Assembly: GCF_029846255.1 (NCBI RefSeq)
Contig: NZ_JARVWQ010000002.1
Coordinates: 558,001 to 622,000 of the forward strand
From: Amnibacterium sp. CER49
Lineage (GTDB): Bacteria; Actinomycetota; Actinomycetes; Actinomycetales; Microbacteriaceae
Length of the DNA stretch: 64,000 bases
Direction: 5' to 3'
Under the pieces are notes generated by a model. The model saw only the letters and a program-made list of their open reading frames with translations, ran no database searches and was not told where the DNA came from. Every line of letters begins with the position of its first letter. Positions within the stretch are counted from its first letter, which is position 1. Positions 26,701-34,800 of the stretch are shown piece by piece. Position numbers and translations under genes: made by a program.

Positions 26701-26734
26701 GGCGCCCGGGATCCCGACGCGGGTCCCGGGCGCC
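26701..26734. terminator. Hairpin between convergent Gfo/Idh and patatin genes
   Basis: GGCGCCCGGGA pairs perfectly with TCCCGGGCGCC, and the 12-nt interior can add CCCG/CGGG pairs. It starts 17 nt after the stop at 26683. Confidence 0.85.
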
Positions 26735-26759
26735 TGTCGTTCAGCGCCGCTCGAAGGAC

Positions 26760-27680
26760 TCAGCGCCAGAACGGGCCGAGCCGCTCCGCGAGCGATCGGC
26801 CCTGGCTCCGGCCGGAGCGCGCCGCTGCGGGCCGGAGGGCGACGTTCCCGGCGTCCGGCCCGAACAGGTGGGCCGCATCGTCCGCCGGGAACACGGTTTC
26901 GACGCGGCTGCCGCCCTTCCGCAGTCCCTCGACCTGCGCCGTGAGCTGCATGCCCCACTCCTCCGGATGCCGCGTGCGGCCGCCGAACGGTGAGAGCACG
27001 AGCACCCGGGCGACACCGGCGGCGAGGTCGGCGTTCTCGTTGCGGCGGTAGCCGCCGTCGAGGAAGCGGCGCTCGCCGACGCGGTACGCGGCACCGCTCG
27101 AGGTGCTCGCCGCCACGGCGTCGACGAGCTGCACGCCGCTTCCGCAGTGGAGCACGACCGGGTCGCCGGTCCGTGCATCGACCGCCGGGATCAGCACCGC
27201 CCGCTGGGGCCAGTCGAGGCCCGTCAGCCGCGCGGCGACGATCGAGCGCCAGCGCGCGGACGCCGAGCCGTCCGGGTCGAGCCCGATCGCGGCTGCGCCC
27301 ATCCGCCTGCGCATGTCGGCCGGGTCCGAGGCCGTGGCGATGATCGCGCCGGTGCGGGCCAGGTGATCGACCGCCGGTCCTGCAGGGGCGGCCGGAGGCG
27401 GGGTGGGCCGCGGGGTGGCGGTGTCGAGGATGTCGGCGAGCAGGTCGCGCGGCGACCGCCCGCTCGTGAGCTGGATCGCAGCGGTCGCGCCGCCGGAGGT
27501 GCCGACGACGAGATCGGCGTCCGTGACGTCGAGACCGCCCTCGAGCAGACCGGCGACCAGGCCGATCTCCCAGGCGTTGCCGACGGCGCCGGCGCCGCCG
27601 AGCACGAGCGCCCGCCCGCGATCGAAGGGCGGCAGGGAGCGGGGTTCGGGGAGGGGGAAGAAGTCAGGTGCTGCGCTCAT
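26760..27680 (-). CDS. Patatin-like phospholipase
   Basis: A 306-residue esterase/lipase of the patatin fold. The oxyanion motif GGAGAVGNAWEIGLVAGL, the nucleophile elbow VVGTSGG (Ser) and the catalytic Asp in FLDGGYRRNENADLA are in the right order. The family start usually reads GGGxxG; here it is GGAGAVG. The ATG at 27680 fits the family start; an in-frame GTG at 27764 would add 28 Arg-rich residues and is not preferred. No signal peptide, so cytosolic. Substrate unknown. Confidence 0.88.
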   Translation of the reverse strand: MSAAPDFFPLPEPRSLPPFDRGRALVLGGAGAVGNAWEIGLVAGLLEGGLDVTDADLVVGTSGGATAAIQLTSGRSPRDLLADILDTATPRPTPPPAAPAGPAVDHLARTGAIIATASDPADMRRRMGAAAIGLDPDGSASARWRSIVAARLTGLDWPQRAVLIPAVDARTGDPVVLHCGSGVQLVDAVAASTSSGAAYRVGERRFLDGGYRRNENADLAAGVARVLVLSPFGGRTRHPEEWGMQLTAQVEGLRKGGSRVETVFPADDAAHLFGPDAGNVALRPAAARSGRSQGRSLAERLGPFWR

Positions 27681-27732
27681 CGGAGTCGCCTCTCGCGGAT
27701 CGCGTGGTGCGGCCCCCCGGAAGCGGCGTCCG

Positions 27733-27792
27733 TCAGCCGCTCGATCGTGCACGGCGGGGAGCACCCACGACGGGTACGGGCGGTGCGGTCAC
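27733..27792 (-). CDS. Possible 19-residue leader ORF upstream of patatin
   Basis: AGGAGGTGA (27806-27798), the full complement of the 16S 3' end, stands 5 nt before a GTG at 27792. The frame closes after 19 codons, 52 bp before the patatin start. The strength of this ribosome-binding site is unusual in the window. Whether the peptide is a real product or a translational leader is unknown. Confidence 0.3.
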   Translation of the reverse strand: MTAPPVPVVGAPRRARSSG

Positions 27793-27968
27793 GGGTCTCA
27801 CCTCCTGCCGGTGCATGACGATCAGGGGCACCGTCGCACAGCGGGAGACCTGCTCGCAAGGGACGGGCCTGATGTCGTGCCGCGTGCCGTCGGATGCCGC
27901 GGCACCTGAAGTGGGCCTGCCGCGCCCGCGTTCGTGGCTTCTAACATCGCTCCCACCCTCCCCTGGGA

Positions 27969-28009
27969 GGCCCGGAGCCCGCCGCCCCCACCGCAGCGGG
28001 TTCCGGGCC
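27969..28009 (-). terminator. 14-bp hairpin (one G-U pair) downstream of the small ORF at 28018
   Basis: GGCCCGGAGCCCGC and GCGGGTTCCGGGCC pair over 14 positions with a 13-nt loop. It begins 9 nt after the stop of the minus-strand ORF at 28018-28200. Confidence 0.6.
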
Positions 28010-28017
28010 CTGCGGGA

Positions 28018-28200
28018 TCACCCCCGCTCGACGTGGTCCTCGTCGTCGCGGTGCTGGTAGCGGTGCTCGGCCTCGGCGACGGCGAGCGGATCCGCGTTCC
28101 TGACATCGGCGAAGCGCACGATCGAAGCGCCCCCGTCGGAGCCGTGCCGCCTCGCCAGGCGGAGGAGCACCGCACCGAGACCCTCCCGCGGCGGCGTCAT
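28018..28200 (-). CDS. Small hypothetical protein (60 residues)
   Basis: Unrecognised soluble protein, basic in its first half (GLGAVLLRLARRHG) and acidic/His-rich in its second (HRYQHRDDEDHVE). Start ATG at 28200 with CAGGG close upstream. The hairpin terminator directly after its stop is the best support that it is a real gene. The rest of the 27681-28363 interval shows nothing else apart from the short leader ORF and the MFS promoter. Confidence 0.4.
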   Translation of the reverse strand: MTPPREGLGAVLLRLARRHGSDGGASIVRFADVRNADPLAVAEAEHRYQHRDDEDHVERG

Positions 28201-28363
28201 GCCCTGCATCCTGCCCCGCCGCCCGGGGTCCTGCATGCCCCGACGGCCATTTCGTGCGCATGTTCGCGACCGGCGCCGATCCACGCGGGCATCCATCGGG
28301 CACCTCGGGAACGGACAGCGGGCGCACAGGTTACGACTTCCCGACAGTCCTACTGTGCGAAGC

Positions 28364-29836
28364 ATGGCGGCGCGAAGCAGCGACATCGATGAAGGCGGCG
28401 TACTCGCTCAGCTGGACCGGCAGGACATCGGCAGCCTCTACATCTACCTCGCGGTCCTCGCCACGATCGGCGGGTTCCTCTTCGGGTTCGACTCCGCGAA
28501 CATCGGGTCCGCCCTCGCGTTCCTGCCGTTCAAGCTCGGTCCGATCGGCACCGGCATCGTCGTGGCCGGCGCCTCGCTCGGGTCGTTCGCGGGGGCGCTC
28601 GCGGCCGGCCCGCTCGTCGACCGCTTCGGCCGCAAGTCCCTGCTGCTCGCCGACTCGATCCTCTTCGCGATCGGCTCGCTCATCTCGGCGTTCGCGCCCG
28701 AGGCGATCACGCTGATCATCGGCCGCATCATCATCGGCATCGCGATCGGCGCCGACTCCGCGATCGCGACCGCCTACATCTCCGAGTTCGCGCCGAAGAA
28801 CCGCCGCGGTTCCCTGTCGATCATCCAGCAGTGGATGATCACGATCGGCATCCTCGCCGCCTACGTCGTCGCGATCGTCGTGCTGAAGCTCGCTCCCGGC
28901 GCCGCGAAGACCGTCGACTGGCGCATCCTGCTCGGCGTCGGCTTCATCCCCGCGATCATCTCGCTGGTGCTGCGGGCGCGGATGCCCGAGTCCCCGCGGT
29001 GGCTGCTCGAGAAGGGGCGCGAGGACGACGTCGTCACGGCGCTCAAGAAGCTCGACATCGAGGTCACGAAGGAGCAGGTCCACCGCGACGCGGCCAAGGT
29101 GCAGAAGGCCCGCGAGCAGCTGCGGTCGGGCTCGGCGTGGACCCCTGCCGTGAAGCGCGCGCTGATGGTCGTCTGCATCTTCTTCGTGTTCCAGCAGATC
29201 ACCGGCATCAACGTCGCCTTCTACTACGGGCCCACCCTCCTCACCCCGTACATCGGCGGCAAGGGCGACCCGGTGCAGATGGCCGTCTCCGGCGTCATCG
29301 CGGCCGGCATCCTCGCGGTGGTCAACGTGATCGCGACCTACTTCGCGTTCCGGTTCATCGACAAGGTCGGCCGGCGCAAGCTCGCCATCGGGGCCTACAC
29401 CTCGATGATCGTCTTCCTGCTGGTCGGTGCCGCGGGCACCGCCTTCACCAGCGGCACGGCGCGGCTCATCATCGTGATGGTCGCGTTCGCGCTCTTCATC
29501 TCGGCGTTCGCGATCGGCATCGGCGGCACCGGCTGGCTCATCCAGGGCGAGGTCTTCCCCACCGCCGTCCGTGGGCGGGCTGCGGCGATCGGCGCCGCGA
29601 TCGACTGGCTCGCGAACTACGCGCTCGTGCTCGCGTTCCCGATCCTGCAGGCGGGCATCGGGCTGCCGCTCGTGATGGTGATCTTCGCCGTGCTCTGCGC
29701 GATCGGGGCGTTCTTCGTCTACCGGTTCCTGCCCGAGACGAAGGGCCACGGGGCGGATGAGACGATCGAGCTGTTCGAGGGTCCCGTGAACCTCAAGGAC
29801 CCCGGCGAGCCGTCGACCGTGGGCGCGGGGCGCTGA
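28364..29836 (+). CDS. Sugar porter family MFS transporter
   Basis: A 490-residue inner-membrane sugar transporter (proton symport or facilitated). Twelve hydrophobic segments with the sugar-porter signatures: FGFDSANIGSAL in TM1, GPLVDRFGRKSLL after TM2, RRGSLSIIQQWMITIGIL, ESPRWLLEKGRE before the central loop, QQITGINVAFYYGP in TM7, DKVGRRKLAIG and PETKG at the end. TACTGT is 7 nt before the ATG at 28364 (leaderless), inside an ACAGT-CCT-ACTGT inverted repeat that could be an operator. Stands alone. Confidence 0.93.
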   Translation: MAARSSDIDEGGVLAQLDRQDIGSLYIYLAVLATIGGFLFGFDSANIGSALAFLPFKLGPIGTGIVVAGASLGSFAGALAAGPLVDRFGRKSLLLADSILFAIGSLISAFAPEAITLIIGRIIIGIAIGADSAIATAYISEFAPKNRRGSLSIIQQWMITIGILAAYVVAIVVLKLAPGAAKTVDWRILLGVGFIPAIISLVLRARMPESPRWLLEKGREDDVVTALKKLDIEVTKEQVHRDAAKVQKAREQLRSGSAWTPAVKRALMVVCIFFVFQQITGINVAFYYGPTLLTPYIGGKGDPVQMAVSGVIAAGILAVVNVIATYFAFRFIDKVGRRKLAIGAYTSMIVFLLVGAAGTAFTSGTARLIIVMVAFALFISAFAIGIGGTGWLIQGEVFPTAVRGRAAAIGAAIDWLANYALVLAFPILQAGIGLPLVMVIFAVLCAIGAFFVYRFLPETKGHGADETIELFEGPVNLKDPGEPSTVGAGR

Positions 29837-29879
29837 GCCGCAGCGAGCCGGCCTGAACCTGCGAGGCGACCGCGAGCAG

Positions 29880-29903
29880 GCTGCGCTCCCGTCGGGGCGC
29901 AGC
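29880..29903 (+). terminator. Hairpin terminator after the MFS gene
   Basis: GCTGCGCTCC pairs with GGGGCGCAGC (10 bp, one G-U) around a CGTC tetraloop, 43 nt after the stop. Confidence 0.75.
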
Positions 29904-30029
29904 ATCACGACCAGGCCTCACGTCCACGTAGTCCCTAGCCATCGAGGCGTCGAGCGGCTAGGAAGGGCGCAGTTCCGCCCGCGGGGAGGCGTGCACGCCA
30001 CGTCGCGGGTCCTCGACCGGAGGTGTGCG

Positions 30030-31868
30030 TTGACGGAGAAGCCGGATCCCGTGCTCGACGGCCGGTACCGGCTCGATGCGGTCCTCGGAGAGGGTCCAAG
30101 GGCGGTCGTGCATCGCGCCACGGATCTCCGGCTCGGCCGGTCCGTCGCGGTCAAGGTGTTCCACCACGACGTCGCGACGGAGATCGACCTGCCACGGCTG
30201 CGCCGCGAGATCCGGCTGCTCGCCGCCGCGGAATGCCCGCAGCTCGTCGCGGTGCTCGACGCCGGCGAGGCGCCGGAGAACGGGTCGCGCTACCTCGTCA
30301 TGGAGCACGTCGACGGCGCCGACCTCCGCACCCTGCTCGCCGCCCAGCGGCTCGCGCCCGAGGCGGTGCGCCGCATCGGGGCCGACATCGCGAGGGCCCT
30401 GCAGGTGCTGCACTCGCGAGGCGTCGTGCACCGCGACGTCACGCCGACGAACGTGCTCGTGCCCGGTGGCGCGGTGCGCGGACCCCGCGAGATCGCCGCG
30501 AAGCTGGGCGACCTGGCGATCGGACGAGTCGCCCCGGCCGACGACGAGGGCCCGGCGTCCGCGTACCTCAGCCCCGAGCAGGTGGCCGGCAGGAAGGTCG
30601 GGCCGCCGAGCGATGTGTACGCGCTCGGGCTCGTGCTGATCGAGAGCCTCACCGGCGCCCCGGCGTTCCCGGTCCCGCCCGACGGAGGCATGACGGCGCG
30701 CCTGGTCGGCGCCCCGCCCCTGCCCCGCCACGCCGCTCCCGTGCTCGCCGAGCTGCTCGCGCGCATGACGGCGGTCGATCCCTGGAAGCGGCCTCCCGCG
30801 ACCGAGGTCGCCGCCACCCTGCGCGGTCCCCTCGCCGGCGCGATGATCGATCCCCGCCCCGCCGCGCCCGCTGCCGTGCCGCTGACGGCGCCCGGCCCCC
30901 GGGCCGACGAGAACGCGATCCTGGTCGCGCGTGCAGCGCTCGCCGACCAGAACCACGGGCGGACCCCGGAGACGGTCGCCGCCGCTGCCGCCGCCACGGC
31001 TGCCGCCGCTGTGGCCGCCGCCCCCGCCCTCGCCCTGAACCGCCCGTCGGGCGGCGCTCTCGTCGGGCTCGGCGCGACGAGAGCGGTCGCCGGCGACTCG
31101 TTCCGCAGCCGTGCTCGCCGGCGGCGCGTCCGTCGTGCGCTGCCGCTCGGCGCCGCCCTCGTCGCTCCGCTGACCGTCGCCGCGGTCTGGGCGCTCGCCG
31201 CCGCCTCGGCTCCGGCGACCCCGCAGCAGCGAGCGGTGGCCGCCCCGATCCGGGGCATGGCGGCGCCCGTGACGACGGTGCCCGGAGTGCCGTGGACGCC
31301 GCCGGCGCCCACCGAGAAGCCGGGCACGGCCGGCCAGGCCGCGGCGGTCCCCCTGCTGCTGACCCACCCGTTCTCGACAACCGGGCCCGCGTCGGGCGGC
31401 GGGGGCGTGACGCTCGCCGGGGCGACCTCGAGGTCCGGCTCGAGCACCGGCGGGTCCACCTCCGGCAGCGGGAGCCCGACCGGGTCCCCGACGGGCTCCC
31501 CCACGAGCAGCTCGACCGGCAGCCCGACCAGCACGCCGACGGGCAGCCCCACGAGCACGCCGACGGACACGTCCAGCTCGACGAGCACACCCACGCCGAC
31601 CGATACATCGACCCCGACGGACACGCCGACCCCCACGGACACGCCCACGCCGACGGACACGCCGACCCCCACGGACACGCCGACGCCGACGGACACGCCG
31701 ACCCCCACGGACACGCCCACGCCCACTGACACGTCCACCCCCACGGACACACCGACCCCGACGGACACACCGACCCCCACGGACACGCCGACCCCGACGG
31801 ACACCACCACCAGCACCCCGACGGCCACCCCCACCCCCACGGACACGACCACCGGCACCCCCGCATGA
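30030..31868 (+). CDS. Membrane Ser/Thr protein kinase-like protein with Pro/Thr-rich extracellular stalk
   Basis: A 612-residue PknB-type protein. Kinase domain at ~10-270: Gly loop GEGPRAVV, VAVKVF Lys, HRDVTPTNVLV catalytic loop and a SPEQ version of the APE motif. The metal-binding DFG is replaced by DLA (LGDLAIGR), so activity may be altered. One membrane helix (~370-395, LGAALVAPLTVAAVWALAAA) precedes a Ser/Thr/Pro tail ending in about 15 PTDT repeats. TTG at 30030 is preferred because GGAGG stands 7 nt upstream; an ORF start at 29991 lacks a site. There are no PASTA domains. The stalk likely spans the wall and may be O-mannosylated (inference). Confidence 0.85.
   Translation: MTEKPDPVLDGRYRLDAVLGEGPRAVVHRATDLRLGRSVAVKVFHHDVATEIDLPRLRREIRLLAAAECPQLVAVLDAGEAPENGSRYLVMEHVDGADLRTLLAAQRLAPEAVRRIGADIARALQVLHSRGVVHRDVTPTNVLVPGGAVRGPREIAAKLGDLAIGRVAPADDEGPASAYLSPEQVAGRKVGPPSDVYALGLVLIESLTGAPAFPVPPDGGMTARLVGAPPLPRHAAPVLAELLARMTAVDPWKRPPATEVAATLRGPLAGAMIDPRPAAPAAVPLTAPGPRADENAILVARAALADQNHGRTPETVAAAAAATAAAAVAAAPALALNRPSGGALVGLGATRAVAGDSFRSRARRRRVRRALPLGAALVAPLTVAAVWALAAASAPATPQQRAVAAPIRGMAAPVTTVPGVPWTPPAPTEKPGTAGQAAAVPLLLTHPFSTTGPASGGGGVTLAGATSRSGSSTGGSTSGSGSPTGSPTGSPTSSSTGSPTSTPTGSPTSTPTDTSSSTSTPTPTDTSTPTDTPTPTDTPTPTDTPTPTDTPTPTDTPTPTDTPTPTDTSTPTDTPTPTDTPTPTDTPTPTDTTTSTPTATPTPTDTTTGTPA
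31560..31860 (+). repeat. Imperfect 18-bp coding repeat (Pro-Thr-Pro-Thr-Asp-Thr)
   Basis: The 3' end of the kinase-like gene consists of about 15 imperfect copies encoding TPTDTP-type hexapeptides, in frame. The DNA alternates CCGACCCCCACGGACACG-like and CCGACGCCGACGGACACG-like units. Prone to copy-number change without frame loss. Confidence 0.85.
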
Positions 31869-31901
31869 CGCGGGACTAGCCGCCGGGTCGAGGAGGCCGA
31901 G

Positions 31902-32498
31902 ATGGCGCAGATCGTGCTCTTCCACCACGTGCAGGGGCTCACCGACGGCGTGCGGGCGTTCGCGCGCCGGCTCGAGGAGGGCGGCCACGAGGTGATCGCA
32001 CCCGACCTGTTCGACGGCGCCCGAGCCGGCTCGATCGAGGAGGGGCTCGCGCTCGCGGGACGCATCGGCGACGAGGTGCTCGACGCGCGGGCCGACGCCG
32101 CGATCGAGTCCGCGGCGCCCGGAGTCGTCGTCGCAGGGATGTCGTTCGGCGTGATGGCGGCGCAGCGCATCGCGCAGACCCGCGCGGGCGTGCGTGGCGC
32201 GCTCCTCTACGAGTCCTGCCTGCCCGTGACCGGCGAGTGGGCGATCGGCCCCTGGCCGGACGGGCTGCCGGTGCAGATCCACGGCAAGGCCGACGACCCG
32301 GTGTTCGCCGGCGACGGCGATCTCGACGCGGCCCGCGAGCTCGTGGCGCTCGCGCGTCCCGGCACCGCCGCGGTGTTCACCTACCCCGGCGACCAGCACC
32401 TCTTCCTCGACGAGAGCCTGCCGGGCTACGACGCGGACGCGACCCGGCTGGTGATCGAGCGGTCGCTCGAGCTGCTTCGCGCGGTCGCTCCTCGCTGA
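31902..32498 (+). CDS. Dienelactone hydrolase-like protein
   Basis: A 198-residue alpha/beta hydrolase of the DLH group. The nucleophile elbow is GMSFG, with Ser where classical dienelactone hydrolases have Cys. HGKADDPVF supplies an Asp and GDQHLFLD the His. GAGGAGGCCGAG precedes the ATG at 31902. It lies 33 bp after the kinase-like gene and is possibly co-transcribed. Substrate unknown. Confidence 0.87.
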   Translation: MAQIVLFHHVQGLTDGVRAFARRLEEGGHEVIAPDLFDGARAGSIEEGLALAGRIGDEVLDARADAAIESAAPGVVVAGMSFGVMAAQRIAQTRAGVRGALLYESCLPVTGEWAIGPWPDGLPVQIHGKADDPVFAGDGDLDAARELVALARPGTAAVFTYPGDQHLFLDESLPGYDADATRLVIERSLELLRAVAPR

Positions 32499-32746
32499 GC
32501 CCGTCCGTTCCTGCCGGAGGTCGACGCCGGGGCGCAGAAGGCGGGGTACGAGGTGCCGGCGGGGTCGAGGTCCTGCTGATCGAGCGGGACGAGCCGCGGA
32601 TCCATGTCGGCGACGAGCGGGTGCAGCGCGGTGAGGCCGGTGTCGACGAGCACCCGCCCGTCCGGATGGCCGATCACGTGCCCGCAGACCGGCGGGCGCT
32701 CCTCCCCCGCGGGCAGGTCGGCCACCAGGACCGGCGTGATCGTCAC
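32426..32746 (-). pseudogene. Truncated metallo-beta-lactamase-fold (lactonase-like) remnant
   Basis: The first ~68 codons from the GTG at 32746 read as the N-terminus of an MBL-fold/lactonase protein (VCGHVIGHPDGRVLVDTG, LVPLDQQDLDPAG). The HxHxDH metal-binding motif and everything after it are missing. The frame then runs into unrelated sequence and the opposite-strand DLH gene. This looks like a 5' fragment left by a deletion. No other gene is seen between 32499 and 32833. Confidence 0.6.
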
Positions 32747-32833
32747 GCTCGGCTGGACGATCGACCCTCGCTCCCCCGGCCTCGTCGCCGCGCCGTCGTG
32801 GTCACCGCAGGGGTGAGGGCGGACACGAGGAGG

Positions 32834-33601
32834 TCACGCCGTCGGCGCCCGCGGCGGGACGCGGAGGGAGGTCATCCCGCCGTCGACCCGCAGCACGGCT
32901 CCCGTCGTCGACGCCGCCAGCGGCGAGGCGAGCGAGGCGATCGCGTGCGCGACCTCCTCGGGGGCGACGAGCCGGCCGAGCGGCTGCCGTCCCCGCAGGG
33001 CGACCGCGGCGGCCTCGGGGTCGTCCGCGGCGGCGAGCAGCCGCCCGACCCAGGGGGTGTCGGCGGTGCCGGGCGCGACGGCGTTCACACGGATCCCCTC
33101 GCCGACATGATCGGCGGCCATGGCGAGCGTGAGCGCGGCGACGGCGCCCTTGCTCGCGCTGTAGAGCGCCCGGTCGGGCACGCCGACGAAAGCGACCGAG
33201 GAGCACGTGTTCACCACGGCGGCGTGCGACGAGCGGCGGAGGTGCGGCAGCGCGGCGCGCGTCACCCGGGCGATCGCCACCACGTTCACGTCGAGCACCC
33301 GCGCCCACTCGGCGTCGTCGTTCCCGGCGACGTCGCCGGCGGCGCCGATGCCCGCGTTGTTCACGAGGATGTCGATGCCACCGAAGCGCTCGGCCGCGAC
33401 GGCGACGGCGCGGTCGACGGCGGCGGTGTCGCGCACGTCCGCCTGCAGCGGGAGGGCCCCCTCGGGAGCCCCGGACGGATCGAGGTCGAGCGCGGCGACG
33501 TGCGCGCCGCGCTCGAGCAGCAGCCGGACCGTCGCGGCGCCGATGCCGCTCGCCCCGCCCGTCACGATCGCGGCGAGGCCCTCGAACTCGGCTGTCGTCA
33601 T
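32834..33601 (-). CDS. SDR-family sugar dehydrogenase-like oxidoreductase
   Basis: A 255-residue classical SDR: TGGASGIGAATVRLL, Asp at the end of the second strand (VAALDLDP, favouring NAD), NNAGIG, Ser in TCSS, YSASKGA and the C-terminal VDGGMTS. Its start overlaps the stop of the Zn-alcohol dehydrogenase (ATGA), so they are coupled. With the divergent IlvD/Edd dehydratase this suggests oxidation of an aldose or sugar-acid intermediate. The exact sugar is not determined. Confidence 0.92.
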   Translation of the reverse strand: MTTAEFEGLAAIVTGGASGIGAATVRLLLERGAHVAALDLDPSGAPEGALPLQADVRDTAAVDRAVAVAAERFGGIDILVNNAGIGAAGDVAGNDDAEWARVLDVNVVAIARVTRAALPHLRRSSHAAVVNTCSSVAFVGVPDRALYSASKGAVAALTLAMAADHVGEGIRVNAVAPGTADTPWVGRLLAAADDPEAAAVALRGRQPLGRLVAPEEVAHAIASLASPLAASTTGAVLRVDGGMTSLRVPPRAPTA

Positions 33602-34623
33602 GCGGTGCGCTCCTTCGTGATGTCGACGTGGATCTTGGGGCCCGGGCCCGCGCCGTCGGGGCGCGTCCCGGCGAGCACGGCCGGAAGGCCGTCGAGGCCG
33701 ACGACCGAGGCGACCAGCGGTCGGGGGTCTACGACGCCCGAGGCGTACGCCTCGATCGCGCCCTCGAGGCCACCCGAGCCGCTCAGCACGCCGACGGCGG
33801 TGACGTCCTTGAGCACGAGGGCACGGCTGTCGACGAGGCTGGGGCTGCCCGCGAGACCGATGCAGACGACACGTCCGCCGGGCTCGACGAGCTCGAGCGC
33901 CGTCGCGGGCAGGGCCGGGGCGTTCGAGGCGTCGATCACGGCGTCCCAGCGCAGGTCGGGCAGCGTGTGCTCGGTCCACACCCCGTCGAAGCCCAGGGTG
34001 CGCGGGAAGGCGAGGGAGGGCTCGTCGCGGCCCAGGAGGTGCACCTCGGCGCCGGCGGCACGGGCGAACATCGCGACGAGCAGGCCGATCGTGCCGGGAC
34101 CGAGCACGAGCGCCCGGTCGCCGCGACGCAGCGCCGCGCCACGGACCGCACGCAGCGCGTTCGCCCCGGGTTCGACGAGGGCGCCGAGCGCGTCGTCGAT
34201 CCCGCCGGGCAGCGCGTGCAGCAGCCGCGCCGGGAAGGCGAGCCGCTCCGCGAGGGCGCCGGGGCGGCCGCCGCGGATGCCGAGCTCGGTGCGGGTCTCG
34301 CAGAGGTGCTGACGGCCGTCCCGGCAGCGGGCGCACACGCCGCAGCCGAGCATGGTGTCACCGGTCACCCGGCGCCCCCTCCAGGAGAGGTCGACCCCCT
34401 CCCCGACCTCGGTGACGATCCCCGTCCACTCGTGACCGATGCGCATCGGGAACGCCGCGTGCCCGTCGTGGAGGTAGGCCATCTCGCCCGTGAAGAACTC
34501 GACGTCGGTGCCGCAGATGCCGGCCCGGCGGACGTCGATGACGACCTCGCCGGGCACCGCGACCGGTTCCGGGACCTCGCGGACCTCCGCGACGCCGGGC
34601 CCGGGCAGCACGAGCGCCCTCAT
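33598..34623 (-). CDS. Zinc-dependent medium-chain alcohol dehydrogenase (sorbitol/threonine dehydrogenase-like)
   Basis: A 341-residue MDR enzyme. Catalytic Zn ligands: Cys in AGICGTDVEFF (~37), the His-Glu pair in IGHEWTG and EPGANA. The structural Zn cluster CGVCARCRDGRQHLC has the four Cys. The cofactor motif LVLGPGTIGLLVA follows at ~170. It is the first gene after the divergent promoter region and overlaps the downstream SDR. It probably oxidises a sugar alcohol or aldose in the same pathway as the IlvD-type dehydratase (inference). Confidence 0.92.
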   Translation of the reverse strand: MRALVLPGPGVAEVREVPEPVAVPGEVVIDVRRAGICGTDVEFFTGEMAYLHDGHAAFPMRIGHEWTGIVTEVGEGVDLSWRGRRVTGDTMLGCGVCARCRDGRQHLCETRTELGIRGGRPGALAERLAFPARLLHALPGGIDDALGALVEPGANALRAVRGAALRRGDRALVLGPGTIGLLVAMFARAAGAEVHLLGRDEPSLAFPRTLGFDGVWTEHTLPDLRWDAVIDASNAPALPATALELVEPGGRVVCIGLAGSPSLVDSRALVLKDVTAVGVLSGSGGLEGAIEAYASGVVDPRPLVASVVGLDGLPAVLAGTRPDGAGPGPKIHVDITKERTA

Positions 34624-34800
34624 CGGGCCGGAGCCCGTCGCCGCGGTGCGCTGGAGGCGACGGACGGCGGTGTCATGCGGATCCCCTCGGTGCGGGACGG
34701 CGGTGCGACGGACGCGGCACGGAGAGCGGCGGCGTGCGCGCCCCTCGCTAGTCTGGCCGAGGTTCCGGACGGCGGCCCGCGCCCCGGAGGCGGGAGCACG
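34624..34800. promoter_or_regulatory. Divergent promoter region of the sugar-acid module
   Basis: 177 bp between the Zn-ADH and dehydratase starts. TAGTCT at 34749-34754 is the best -10-like hexamer for the plus strand. No strong -35 or palindrome was found. Confidence 0.35.

Noticed and set aside
33628-34800. Plus-strand extension of the dehydratase frame to 963 residues
   Set aside because: It covers the Zn-alcohol dehydrogenase on the other strand; the enzyme starts at 34801 with a good ribosome-binding site.
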